A DNA stretch of 64,000 bases, from assembly GCF_013409305.1 (NCBI RefSeq), contig NZ_JACBZJ010000001.1, positions 1,612,001 to 1,676,000 of the forward strand, written 5' to 3'. The position numbers and the translations under genes are program-made. The stretch's first letter is position 1. Each line of letters begins with the position of its first letter. Below, piece by piece: positions 52,119 to 63,157 of the stretch. The notes beneath the pieces are model-generated. The model ran no database searches, was not told the origin of the DNA, and saw only the letters and a program-made list of their open reading frames with translations. Source of the stretch: Cellulomonas soli (GTDB taxonomy: Bacteria > Actinomycetota > Actinomycetes > Actinomycetales > Cellulomonadaceae).

Positions 52119-53843
52119 TCAGCCCAGGGTCAGTGTGGTGCGGACCTCCGAGGCCGTGAGCGCGAGCGCGGCGGCCCGGGCCTCGGGCGCGGAACCGGCG
52201 GCCAGCGCGGCGTCCGCGATCGCCCGGCACTGCGCGAGGGTGTGCCGGCGCACCGCGTACCGGGCGGCGGGCACGGCGGCCGGGGACATGGACAGGCTCG
52301 TGATGCCCAGGCCGGTCAGGACGAGGGCCATGAGCGGGTCTGCGGCCGATTCCCCGCACACGCCGACGGGCTTGCCCAGGTCGACACCGGCCCGCGCGGT
52401 CGCGGCGACCAGGTCGAGCACGGCCGGCTGCCAGGGGTCCAGCAGGTCGGCCAGCTCGCCGCGCAGGCGGTCGGTCGCCATCGTGTACTGGGCCAGGTCG
52501 TTGGTGCCCAGGGAGACGAAGTCGACCTCGGCGAGGATCTCCCGGGCGCGCAGGGCCGCGGCGGGGACCTCGACCATCACGCCGACCCGGGTGATCCCGG
52601 CGGCACGTGCCCGGGTGGCGAAGTCGCGGGCCTCGGCGGGCGTGGCGACCATCGGCGCCATGACCCACAGGTGGTCGCGGTCGGCCTCGTCCAGACCGGC
52701 GGCCACGGCACCGAGCGCGGCCAGCTGGGTGCCGAGCAGGTCGGGCAGGGTCCGGACCAGCCGGTAGCCGCGCACGCCGAGGGCGGGGTTCTCCTCGTCG
52801 GCCTGGGTCGCGAACGCCAGCGGCTTGTCGGCACCGGCGTCCAGGGTGCGCACGACGACCTTGCGGTCACCGAATGCGCGCAGCACCGAGCCGTACACCT
52901 CCGTCTGCTCGGCGAGCGTGGGGGCGGTCTGCCGTCCGAGGAAGAGCACCTCGGTGCGGAACAGGCCCGAGCCGGCGACGGGGGTCGCGGCTGCCCGGTC
53001 GGCGTCCGCGGCGGTGCCGATGTTGGCCAGCAGGTCGATGCGGTGACCGTCCGCGGTGGCACCCGGTGCGGTGTCGCGGGCCAGCTCGCGTTCGGCGTCG
53101 GCGCGCTGCTGCAGCCGGGCGCGCACGTCGGCCGGCGGGTCGACGAGCACCTGACCGGCAGCGGCGTCCAGGGCGACGACCGTGCCGTCGGGGACCGCGG
53201 TGATGCCGGGCGTGCGGACCAGGCAGGGCAGGCCGAGCTGGCCGGCGATGATCGCGGTGTGCCCGGTCGGGCCACCCTCCTCGGTGACCAGCCCGACGAC
53301 GAACGCCAGGTCGAGCGCCGCGGTGTCGGCCGGGGCCAGGTCCACGCCCGCCACGACGGACGGCACGCTGAGCGCACCCAGCCCGGGCTCGGGCACGCCG
53401 AGCAACCGGGCCACGACGCGGTCGCGCACCGAGCGCAGGTCGGTGACGCGCTCGGCCAGGTAGCCGCCTGCCGCGGTGAACATCGCCACGAAGCCCTCGA
53501 CGGCCTCGGTCACGGCGGTGGCGGGTCCGGTCCCGGCGCGCACCCGGCGGGCCGCCTCGGCAGCGACCGCGGCGTCGCCGGCGATCGCGGCCGTGGCCGT
53601 CAGCACCTCGGCGAGCGCGCCCGTCGCGCGGGCGGCCTGGTCGGAGAGTGCGGCCGCGACCTGCGCGAACGCCTCGACGACCTGCTGCGCCGCCGCCTCG
53701 GCGTCGTCGGCCGGCGGCTCGTCCGCGGGCGCCTGGTGCGCGGGACGCAGCACGGCCAGCGGCGCGACGACGACGCCACGACCTACACCCAGACCGTGCA
53801 GCACGGTCGGCGCGCCCGGGTCGTCGGCGCCGCCGAGGCTCAC
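52119..53843 (-). CDS. ptsI: Phosphoenolpyruvate-protein phosphotransferase (PTS enzyme I)
   Basis: A 574-residue enzyme I. The phosphorylated histidine is His195 in GGPTGHTAIIA. The HPr-binding helical part precedes it. The PEP-binding barrel carries GIGLFRTE-like GSGLFRTEVLFL, the VMVEVPAA segment and the signature DFVSLGTNDLAQYTMA, with the C-terminal catalytic cysteine in GVCGESAADP. It takes phosphate from PEP and passes it to HPr. GTG 53843 overlaps the ptsH stop (GTGA). The operon is controlled by a RAT-terminator at 54157-54220. Confidence 0.97.
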   Translation of the reverse strand: MSLGGADDPGAPTVLHGLGVGRGVVVAPLAVLRPAHQAPADEPPADDAEAAAQQVVEAFAQVAAALSDQAARATGALAEVLTATAAIAGDAAVAAEAARRVRAGTGPATAVTEAVEGFVAMFTAAGGYLAERVTDLRSVRDRVVARLLGVPEPGLGALSVPSVVAGVDLAPADTAALDLAFVVGLVTEEGGPTGHTAIIAGQLGLPCLVRTPGITAVPDGTVVALDAAAGQVLVDPPADVRARLQQRADAERELARDTAPGATADGHRIDLLANIGTAADADRAAATPVAGSGLFRTEVLFLGRQTAPTLAEQTEVYGSVLRAFGDRKVVVRTLDAGADKPLAFATQADEENPALGVRGYRLVRTLPDLLGTQLAALGAVAAGLDEADRDHLWVMAPMVATPAEARDFATRARAAGITRVGVMVEVPAAALRAREILAEVDFVSLGTNDLAQYTMATDRLRGELADLLDPWQPAVLDLVAATARAGVDLGKPVGVCGESAADPLMALVLTGLGITSLSMSPAAVPAARYAVRRHTLAQCRAIADAALAAGSAPEARAAALALTASEVRTTLTLG

Positions 53844-54109
53844 GACGCGTCCAGGTCGGTGCCCAGCAGAGCGACGAGCTCCTCGAGGGTCTGCTCGGCG
53901 GACGGGTCGTCCGCGCTGAGCAGGACCTCCTCGCCGCCCTGCAGGGCCAGGCCCATCACCATGAGCACGCTCGACGCGGTGACCGCGGGCTGCCCGTCCC
54001 GCCCGATCAGCACGTCCGTGCCGGTGGCCGCCACCGCCTGCGTGAACTTCGACGCCGGTCGGGCGTGCAGCCCGGTCGTCGTCCCGATCGTGGCTCGTCG
54101 TTGAGGCAT
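53840..54109 (-). CDS. ptsH: Phosphocarrier protein HPr
   Basis: An 89-residue HPr. The active histidine is His15 in GLHARPAS. Ser46 is present in the regulatory helix (TASSVLMVMGLAL), so HPr-kinase-type regulation is chemically possible, although the kinase is usually absent from actinobacteria. It carries phosphate to EIIA domains and also phosphorylates PRDs of LicT-type antiterminators. ATG 54109 has GGAGCGGAG upstream. First gene of ptsH-ptsI. Its leader contains the RAT and terminator. Confidence 0.97.
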   Translation of the reverse strand: MPQRRATIGTTTGLHARPASKFTQAVAATGTDVLIGRDGQPAVTASSVLMVMGLALQGGEEVLLSADDPSAEQTLEELVALLGTDLDAS

Positions 54110-54156
54110 CCGTTGCTCCGCTCCCGCGTCGTCCGGCCGTCGTCGGCCGGTGACAT

Positions 54157-54195
54157 GAAAAAAGACCTGGGCGTGCACAGCACGCGCCAGGTCTT
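54157..54195 (-). terminator. Leader terminator of ptsH-ptsI
   Basis: On the minus strand the stem AAGACCTGG/CCAGGTCTT is extended by CGCGTG/CACGC and followed directly by TTTTTT. It lies 48 bases before the ptsH start. Its 5' arm overlaps the 3' end of the RAT, so the two structures exclude each other. Confidence 0.92.
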
Positions 54196-54220
54196 GCCTG
54201 ATCGATCTCAGTAACAATCC
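54191..54220 (-). promoter_or_regulatory. RAT (ribonucleic antiterminator) of ptsH-ptsI
   Basis: The minus strand reads GGATTGTTACTG, an eight-base loop region, then CAGGCAAGAC. The first 12 bases are the same as in the RAT of the divergent beta-glucoside operon and of the Escherichia coli bgl operon. The 3' end overlaps the terminator stem. Confidence 0.92.
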
Positions 54221-54229
54221 TCGGGAGGG

Positions 54230-54259
54230 TTTATACGCCGGACTCCGTGGGTCCGTCAA
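54230..54259 (-). promoter_or_regulatory. Promoter of ptsH-ptsI
   Basis: On the minus strand TTGACG and TATAAA are 18 bp apart, close to the sigma-70 consensus. The predicted start lies one or two bases before the RAT, so the RAT is the first thing transcribed. Confidence 0.85.
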
Positions 54260-54499
54260 CCCGCGATCTCTCGCCCCGCCGGCGACGACGGCAGCGGCAC
54301 GGTGTCGGTCGTGCGGCCCGCGCCGGGGGCGTCGTACGGGCCGTCGGGGTCGCCGGCCGGGACGTCGCGGGCCGCCTCGTGGACGGCGGACCCCAGGCCT
54401 GCGCAGACACCGTCCGGGCTCGGGAATCGCGTGGCGTGGGCCCAGGATCCGCATGATCCTGCGGAACCTGCGCGCGACGACGTCCTGACGAGGGGGGGC
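54260..54499. other. Spacer between the two PTS promoters
   Basis: No gene is supported in these 240 bases. One 19-bp inverted repeat, CAGGATC and GATCCTG around five bases (54443-54461), lies about 40 bp upstream of the -35 element of the beta-glucoside promoter, as expected for an additional regulator. Confidence 0.5.
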
Positions 54500-54529
54500 T
54501 GGACAAGCCGGGCGGATCTGGTCTACGTT
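54500..54529 (+). promoter_or_regulatory. Promoter of the beta-glucoside operon
   Basis: TGGACA and TACGTT are 18 bp apart. The predicted start, near 54536, gives a leader of about 180 bases containing the RAT and terminator. Confidence 0.6.
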
Positions 54530-54563
54530 GCCGCTCGGACGCCTAGGGCGCCCCGCAGAGTCT

Positions 54564-54593
54564 GGGATTGTTACTGTCGTTCAGGCAAAACCC
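54564..54593 (+). promoter_or_regulatory. RAT (ribonucleic antiterminator) of the beta-glucoside operon
   Basis: GGGATTGTTACTG, a short loop, then CAGGCAAAACCC. It matches the known LicT/BglG target almost base for base. Its 3' end forms the 5' arm of the terminator that follows. Confidence 0.95.
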
Positions 54594-54650
54594 GAGCTCG
54601 GTCGAGATGTTCCACGTAGTCGTGGCACATGACCGGGCTTGGGTTTTTTT
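54587..54650 (+). terminator. Leader terminator of the beta-glucoside operon
   Basis: AAAACCC, AGC and CGGTC on the 5' side pair with GACCG, GCT and GGGTTTT on the 3' side, followed by TTTTTT, which is rare in this GC-rich window. It stops transcription unless the RAT is bound. Confidence 0.93.
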
Positions 54651-54715
54651 GTTGCCCGGATGCGGTCGACGTCTTTCTGGACGACGGCGTGACGACATCG
54701 ATTCGAGGAGGAATC

Positions 54716-58110
<3,395 letters not shown>

Positions 58111-58132
58111 CCAGGGCACGACGAGACGCAAC

Positions 58133-58176
58133 GCTCCCCGCCAGACGCCCGCCGTGCGGCGCGTCGGGCGGGGAGC
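58133..58176 (+). other. Intercistronic hairpin glycosidase / licT
   Basis: GCTCCCCGCC and GGCGGGGAGC, extended inside by GACGC/GCGTC, form a long stem 23 bases after the glycosidase stop and 43 bases before licT. It could act as a partial terminator that sets a low level of the antiterminator. Confidence 0.75.
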
Positions 58177-58219
58177 AGTCATCATCGAAGGCGCCGGCTG
58201 CGAAGGAGGAGCGGCACAC

Positions 58220-59092
58220 ATGAAGGTCCTCAAGGTCTTCAACAACTCGGTGGTGCTGGGGGTCGACGACACCGGCACCGAGCTCGTCCTGCTCGGACGC
58301 GGCGTCGGGTTCCAGGCCAAGCCGGGCGACCCCGTCGACCCGGCCCTGGTCGAGCGCACGTTCGTGCCCGACCGCTCGACGACCGCCGAACGCATCGCCG
58401 CGTTCGTGCAGGAGATCCCGCGGGCCGACATCGAGGTCACCGAGGAGATCGTCACGGCCGCCCGTCAACGTCTCGGCGACCACGTCACCGACCACGTGCT
58501 CGTGCCGCTGGCCGACCACGTGAGCTTCGCGCTGCGTCGCGTGCGCGAGGGCGCCACCGAGATCGACTACCCGCTGCGCTGGGAGGTCGAGAACCTGTAC
58601 CCGAACGAGGTCGCGTTCAGCCGCGAGGCCGTCGGGATCATCGAGCGGCGGACCGGGGTGCGGCTGCCCGAGAGCGAGGCCGTGCCGCTCGCGCTGCACT
58701 TCGTCAACGCCCAGTTCGGCTCGGCGGCGGACATCGAGGTGACCGTCGGGATGACCGAGGTGCTCACGCAGGCGCTGGCGATCATCTGCGAGGAGTACGA
58801 CGTCGTGATCGACGAGAGGTCGGTCGTGGTCGCCCGATTCGTCACGCACCTGCGCTACCTGTTCCGCCGCGAACAGCTCGGTCGTCAGCTGCCGTCCATC
58901 GCCGACGGTCTGCACGACGCGGTGCGCTCGGCCCAGCCGCGCGAGTACGCGTGCGGCGAGCGCATCGCCGACCTGCTCGCGCAACGGTTCGGCTGGGAGG
59001 TCGGCCCGGAGGAGGTCGTCTACCTCACGCTGCACGTCGCACGGCTGACGGCGTCCGCGATGGCTGCGGCGGGGGGCCGGACCGATGGCTGA
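58220..59092 (+). CDS. licT: BglG/LicT-family transcriptional antiterminator
   Basis: A 290-residue protein. An RNA-binding CAT domain (MKVLKVFNNSVVLGV, residues 1-55) is followed by two PRDs. The four regulatory histidines are His100 and His160 (PRD1) and His210 and His272 (PRD2), at the same places as in Bacillus subtilis LicT. In that family EIIB phosphorylates PRD1 to inhibit and HPr phosphorylates PRD2 to activate. It binds RATs and prevents termination; two such RATs are in this window. ATG 58220 has GAAGGAGGAG upstream. It overlaps the next gene by eight bases. Confidence 0.95.
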   Translation: MKVLKVFNNSVVLGVDDTGTELVLLGRGVGFQAKPGDPVDPALVERTFVPDRSTTAERIAAFVQEIPRADIEVTEEIVTAARQRLGDHVTDHVLVPLADHVSFALRRVREGATEIDYPLRWEVENLYPNEVAFSREAVGIIERRTGVRLPESEAVPLALHFVNAQFGSAADIEVTVGMTEVLTQALAIICEEYDVVIDERSVVVARFVTHLRYLFRREQLGRQLPSIADGLHDAVRSAQPREYACGERIADLLAQRFGWEVGPEEVVYLTLHVARLTASAMAAAGGRTDG

Positions 59093-59375
59093 GCCGGGCA
59101 CGGAGGCGGGTGGCGACGCCAGCGCGCTCGCGGACCGCGTGCTGGAGCTGGTGGGCGGGCCCGGCAACGTCGAGCGGCTGACGCACTGCTGGGCGCGGGT
59201 GCGCCTCGTGCTGCACGACGACGCGGCGGCGGACGACGACGCCGTGGCCGCGCTGCCCGGCGTGATCATGGTGGTGCGCCAGGGCGGTCAGCTGCAGGTG
59301 GCGCTGAAGGGCGGGCCGCTCGCCGTGCACGCGGTGCTCGCGCAGCGGCTGCGCGACGCGGGCGCGCCGACCTGA
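59085..59375 (+). CDS. Stand-alone PTS EIIB domain protein
   Basis: A 96-residue protein consisting of one glucose/beta-glucoside-type EIIB domain. The phosphorylation site is Cys35 in ERLTHCWARVRLVL, comparable to Cys30 of BglF (THCATRLRF). Some core positions differ, including Trp after the cysteine. No membrane part is present. ATG 59085 overlaps licT by eight bases, so the two are translated together. It could serve as a soluble phosphate donor or sink for LicT, or complement another permease; both are inference. Confidence 0.85.
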   Translation: MAEPGTEAGGDASALADRVLELVGGPGNVERLTHCWARVRLVLHDDAAADDDAVAALPGVIMVVRQGGQLQVALKGGPLAVHAVLAQRLRDAGAPT

Positions 59376-59403
59376 GCCCGCACGACCCGGCGGCGTCGGC
59401 GAC

Positions 59404-59835
59404 TCACAGACGTCCGGGTCGCTCCCGCCAGATCGCGGCGCTCGCCAGCAGCACGGCGGCGACCTCGGTGATCGCCGAGGTCCACTCCGGCACGCCCTGC
59501 CAGCGCGAGTGCACACCGAACAGCCCGGACGCGCTCGTGGCCACGACGAACGCCCCGAACGTCGCCAGGCCGAAGCCGATCGAGCCGAGCAGCGGCCAGA
59601 TCGCCGTCCACATGAGCAGCAGCACGGCCAGCAGCAGGCCGCCGACTCCGTTGACCAGGAACGCGGGTCCGACGATGTCGACGTTGCGCATGCCGTCCTG
59701 CCACAGGTACAGGTGGACGGCCCCCGAGGTCGCGACGCAGAGCGCGGTGAGGGTGCGCAGCACCCAGGCGACGTGGGCGTGCGGCAGGCCGGCGGCCGTC
59801 CCGGCGTCGGGCCCGGCGTGCGGGTCGGCGCTCAC
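59404..59835 (-). CDS. Hypothetical membrane protein paired with the Rieske lipoprotein
   Basis: A 143-residue protein with four transmembrane helices: a short His/Ala-containing N-terminal tail, VLRTLTALCVATSGAVHLYLW near the start of helix one, then GVGGLLLAVLLLMW and FGAFVVATSASGLFG. A conserved-looking HLYLW and WQGVPEWTS flank the helices. GTG 59835 overlaps the Rieske gene stop (GTGA). The coupling suggests the two form a small membrane redox unit; no cofactor site is visible in this protein. Confidence 0.78.
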   Translation of the reverse strand: MSADPHAGPDAGTAAGLPHAHVAWVLRTLTALCVATSGAVHLYLWQDGMRNVDIVGPAFLVNGVGGLLLAVLLLMWTAIWPLLGSIGFGLATFGAFVVATSASGLFGVHSRWQGVPEWTSAITEVAAVLLASAAIWRERPGRL

Positions 59836-60308
59836 GCGGCGCCCTCCAGCACGGCCCCCTCGGAGACGTGCACGTCGAACGCCGGCAGCGGCTTCGGTGC
59901 GGGCCCGGAGACGTTGGCGCCCTCGAGCGTGAACACCGAGCCGTGGCACGGGCATGCGAGCTGGTCGCCGTCCACGGCGACCGTGCACCCCTGGTGCGTG
60001 CACACGGCCGACAGCGCGACCACCGTGCCCGCGCTGGGCTGCACGAGGATGATCGGGCTGCCGTCCGTCGCCGTCGCCGACAGGGCTCCGCCGACCGGGA
60101 TGTCCGCGACCTGGGCGAGCGCGCCGGACGCATCCGGGGTCGCGACCGTGCCGTCGCCTGAGCCGCTCGAGCCGGTGGACCCGCCGCACGCGGCGAGCAC
60201 CCCGACCGCGGCGACGCTCATCGTCGCCATGCCGCCGCGCACGAGCACGTCGCGTCGGCTCAGGCAGCCCGCGCAGGGCTCGTGCGTCTCCACGGTCGTC
60301 CGGGACAT
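59832..60308 (-). CDS. Rieske [2Fe-2S] lipoprotein, Tat-exported
   Basis: A 158-residue protein. The N-terminus has a twin-arginine motif SRRDVLV (residues 17-23), a hydrophobic stretch and a lipobox ending at Cys41 (LAACGG), so it is folded before export and then lipid-anchored outside. The Rieske cluster ligands are Cys103, His105, Cys119 and His122 (CTHQGC and CPCHGS), and Cys108/Cys121 can form the usual disulfide. ATG 60308 has GGAGGTGG upstream. Its redox partner is not in the window apart from the coupled membrane protein. Confidence 0.93.
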   Translation of the reverse strand: MSRTTVETHEPCAGCLSRRDVLVRGGMATMSVAAVGVLAACGGSTGSSGSGDGTVATPDASGALAQVADIPVGGALSATATDGSPIILVQPSAGTVVALSAVCTHQGCTVAVDGDQLACPCHGSVFTLEGANVSGPAPKPLPAFDVHVSEGAVLEGAA

Positions 60309-60460
60309 GTCCACCTCCGAGTAGGCCCGCCGTGCGCCGGCCATGAACCAGCCGTGCAGATCAGACGCTAGACCTTGGTCCCTTGCGCGTCCTGGCAGCA
60401 GCCTGCCTATCACCTGGGAATTCGCTGAGTGCGGTGCGTCGCCGACCCGCTCCGGCGACC

Positions 60461-60466
60461 TACGCT
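60461..60466 (+). promoter_or_regulatory. -10 hexamer TACGCT, leaderless start
   Basis: TACGCT is followed by six bases and the ATG at 60473. No ribosome site is present. Confidence 0.55.
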
Positions 60467-60472
60467 GGCGGG

Positions 60473-62533
60473 ATGGAGACCGACGCGCGCGCCGTCGCGC
60501 CGTGGCGCGTGGTCGTCCTCGCGGTGACGGCCGTGGCCGCGGTGCTCGTCGGTGTCCGGTTCACCGGGGCCGCCCTGCCCAGCCTGCTGCGCGACCCCGG
60601 AGCGTTCGTGCGCTGGGGCCTGCCGGTGTCCGCCACGCTGACCGAGCTCGCCGGGGCGCTGACCCTCGGCGCGCTCGTGCTGGCCGTCTGCGTGCTCCCG
60701 CGCCGCACCGGGACGGCACCGCGCGGCCCCGGTCCCGTCGCCGACGGGGGCGCCTACCCGCGCGCGGCCGTCCTGGCCGGCGCCGCCGGGATCGCCTGGA
60801 CGCTCCTGTCCGTCCTGCACCTCGTGCTCACCTACGCCTCGGTCGCAGGTCGGCCGCTCGACTCCCCGACGTTCGGCGACGAGCTCGGCCTGTTCGTCAC
60901 GCAGGTCGAGCTGGGTCGCACGCTGCTGGCGATCACCGCCGCCGCCGCGGTCGCGACCACCCTGGCGTTCGTCGTCGCGACGCCGACCGGTGCCGCGTGG
61001 ACCGCGGCACTCGTGCTCGTCGCACTGTGGCAGCAGGGCCAGACGGGCCACGCCGCCGGGGCCGCGGGGCACGACCTCGCGACGTCGTCGATGGTGCTGC
61101 ACCTGGTGTCCGTGGCGATCTGGGTCGGTGCGCTCGCCGCGCTCGCGCTGCTCGTCGGCCGGCTCGGCACGGACCTGTCGGCGTCGGTCGCGCGGTACTC
61201 CGTCATCGCCGGGTGGTGCTTCGTCGGCGTCGGCGTCTCCGGCGTCGTCAACGGCGTGCTGCGCCTGGGCGGCTGGGACGGCCTGACGACCCGGTACGGC
61301 GTGCTGCTGCTCACGAAGGTCGCGCTGTTCGGGGTCCTCGGCCTGCTCGGGCTGTGGCACCGGCGTGCCGTCGTGCCGCGCCTGGCCGGCGGGGCGGCGA
61401 CGGGTGCCGCGGGAGCGGCCGTGCGTCGCGCCGGCGGGGCGCTGTTCTGGCGGCTCGTGCTGGTCGAGCTGGCCGTCATGGGAGCCGTGTCCGGTGTCGC
61501 CGTGGCCCTCGGCTCGACCGCGCCGCCCGTGCCCGACGACGTCCCGCTCGACCAGAGCCCCGCTTACCAGATCACCGGCCACCCGCTGCCGCCCGAGCCG
61601 ACGTTCCTGCGCTGGTTCACGGAATGGAAGTGGGACCTGCTGATGGCTTCGGCGGCCGTCGCCGGCATGGTCGTCTACGTCCGCTGGGTGCGCCGGCTGC
61701 GCCGCCGCGGCGACACGTGGCCCTGGCTGCGGACCGCCTCGGCGCTGACCGGGCTGGCCGTCTTCTTCTGGACGACGTCCGGCGGGCCGGCGCTGTACGG
61801 GCATGTGCTGTTCAGCGCACACATGGTGCAGCACATGGTGCTCGCGATGGTCGTGCCGATCTTCATCGCGCTGTCCGCACCCGTCACGCTCGCGCTGCGG
61901 GCCCTGCCGGTGCGGTCGACCCGCCTGCGCGGGGACGTCTCACGCGGGCCCCGCGAGTGGATCCTCACGATCGTGCACAGCCACGTCGGGGCGTTCCTCG
62001 CGCACCCGCTCGTCGCGGCGGTCAACTTCGCCGGGTCGATGGTCCTCTTCTACTACACCGACTTCTTCGAGTGGTCGCTGCGCAGCCCCGTCGGGCACCT
62101 GGCGATGATCGTGCACTTCTCGGCCGCCGGGTACCTGTTCGCGAACGCCCTCGTCGGCATCGACCCCGGCCCCACGCGCCTCGGGTACCCGCAACGCCTG
62201 CTGCTGCTGTTCGCGACCATGGCGTTCCACGCGTTCTTCGGCGTCGCGCTGGTCGGCGGCGAGGCGCTGCTGGTGGCCGACTGGTTCGGTCTGATGGGCC
62301 GCCCGTGGGGCGCCTCGGCGATCGACGACCAGCACACCGGCGGCGCCATCACCTGGGGCATCGGCGAGCTGCCGACCCTCGCGCTGGCCATCGGCGTGGC
62401 CTTCGCCTGGTCGCGTGAGGACGAGCGCACGGCCCGGCGGCGCGACCGCAAGGTCGACCGGGACGGGGACGTCGAGATGGACGAGTACAACGCGATGCTT
62501 GCCCGCATGGCCGAGCAGGACGACCGGAGCTGA
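60473..62533 (+). CDS. CopD-CtaG fusion: copper-resistance D domain plus cytochrome c oxidase assembly domain
   Basis: A 686-residue membrane protein. The N-terminal half (about residues 100-370) is a CopD-like copper-import domain, with eight or so helices and GQTGHAAGAAGHDLATS metal-like residues. The C-terminal half (about 400-660) is a CtaG/caa3-type domain with seven helices and conserved histidines (MVQHMVLAM, FSAHMVQH, AFHAFFG). Such fusions in actinobacteria supply copper to haem-copper oxidases. The mRNA is probably leaderless. The Rieske gene is divergent at 164 bases, so both may serve respiratory copper/iron redox proteins. Confidence 0.9.
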   Translation: METDARAVAPWRVVVLAVTAVAAVLVGVRFTGAALPSLLRDPGAFVRWGLPVSATLTELAGALTLGALVLAVCVLPRRTGTAPRGPGPVADGGAYPRAAVLAGAAGIAWTLLSVLHLVLTYASVAGRPLDSPTFGDELGLFVTQVELGRTLLAITAAAAVATTLAFVVATPTGAAWTAALVLVALWQQGQTGHAAGAAGHDLATSSMVLHLVSVAIWVGALAALALLVGRLGTDLSASVARYSVIAGWCFVGVGVSGVVNGVLRLGGWDGLTTRYGVLLLTKVALFGVLGLLGLWHRRAVVPRLAGGAATGAAGAAVRRAGGALFWRLVLVELAVMGAVSGVAVALGSTAPPVPDDVPLDQSPAYQITGHPLPPEPTFLRWFTEWKWDLLMASAAVAGMVVYVRWVRRLRRRGDTWPWLRTASALTGLAVFFWTTSGGPALYGHVLFSAHMVQHMVLAMVVPIFIALSAPVTLALRALPVRSTRLRGDVSRGPREWILTIVHSHVGAFLAHPLVAAVNFAGSMVLFYYTDFFEWSLRSPVGHLAMIVHFSAAGYLFANALVGIDPGPTRLGYPQRLLLLFATMAFHAFFGVALVGGEALLVADWFGLMGRPWGASAIDDQHTGGAITWGIGELPTLALAIGVAFAWSREDERTARRRDRKVDRDGDVEMDEYNAMLARMAEQDDRS

Positions 62534-62609
62534 TCCGGCCGGACGTCGGTGGTCGGGCATAGCGTGCCGGCGTCCGGACCTGCCGGACGACCGATCGGAA
62601 GGACCGCGC

Positions 62610-62960
62610 ATGTCAGCCGTCACCCGGACGTCGACGCCGTACAGCTACTCGTCGGCGGTCGCCGCCGGCGGCCTCGTCTTCCTCGGCCTGCACCGCGGGT
62701 TCGGGGACGACTTCGCCACGCAGCTCGCGGGCGCGCTCGACGGGATCGGGGACACGCTCGAGCCCTACGGGCTGCACCTGCACGACCTGGTCAAGGTGCA
62801 CGTCTGGCTGCGGGACATCGCCGACCTGCCCGCCATGGAGCAGGGGTTCGTCGGGCGTTTCCCGCCCGACGGCTACCCCGCGAGGATGACCGCCACCACC
62901 CAGTTCATCGACGACGACTGCCGGGTGATGATCGAGGGCACGGCCTACCGCGGCGGCTGA
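62610..62960 (+). CDS. RidA-family protein
   Basis: A 116-residue protein of the RidA/YjgF superfamily, trimeric enamine/imine deaminases. It shows YSSAVAAGGLVFLGLH, the central LVKVHVWLRDIADLPAMEQ and a C-terminal MIEGTAYRGG. The active-site arginine common in the RidA subfamily is not clearly in place, so it belongs to a divergent subgroup whose reaction is uncertain. ATG 62610 has GGAAGGACC upstream. It is monocistronic. Confidence 0.87.
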   Translation: MSAVTRTSTPYSYSSAVAAGGLVFLGLHRGFGDDFATQLAGALDGIGDTLEPYGLHLHDLVKVHVWLRDIADLPAMEQGFVGRFPPDGYPARMTATTQFIDDDCRVMIEGTAYRGG

Positions 62961-63026
62961 GAGACCCCGGCCGTAGGGGTTCGCGCCACCCACGGGCTGT
63001 GCGACGAGCGGCTCCGCGGCCTGGCG

Positions 63027-63065
63027 TAACCTACGCGCGGGTGGTCCGATTGGGGACCCCAAATC
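63027..63065. promoter_or_regulatory. Promoter and near-palindrome before the 63077 reading frame
   Basis: TAACCT (63027-63032) is a possible -10 hexamer. GATTGGGGACCCCAAATC (63048-63065) is a near-perfect inverted repeat between it and the ribosome site, and may be an operator or leader hairpin. Confidence 0.4.
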
Positions 63066-63076
63066 AAGGAGGCTAG

Positions 63077-63157
63077 GTGGCCCTGCACGTCGACACGTCG
63101 GGTCTGCGCCCGATGGCGACGCAGCTGGACGGCCTGTCGGGCAGCCAGGATGGGTGA
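63077..63157 (+). CDS. 26-codon reading frame, truncated WXG100-like N-terminus or leader peptide
   Basis: GTG 63077 has a strong AAGGAGG ribosome site. The 26 residues, MALHVDTSGLRPMATQLDGL and then SGSQDG, resemble the first helix of type VII secretion (WXG100/ESX) small proteins and then stop. The stop at 63155 overlaps the next gene's ATG (63150) by eight bases. It is either the remnant of a longer gene or a leader peptide whose translation opens the next start. Confidence 0.55.
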   Translation: MALHVDTSGLRPMATQLDGLSGSQDG

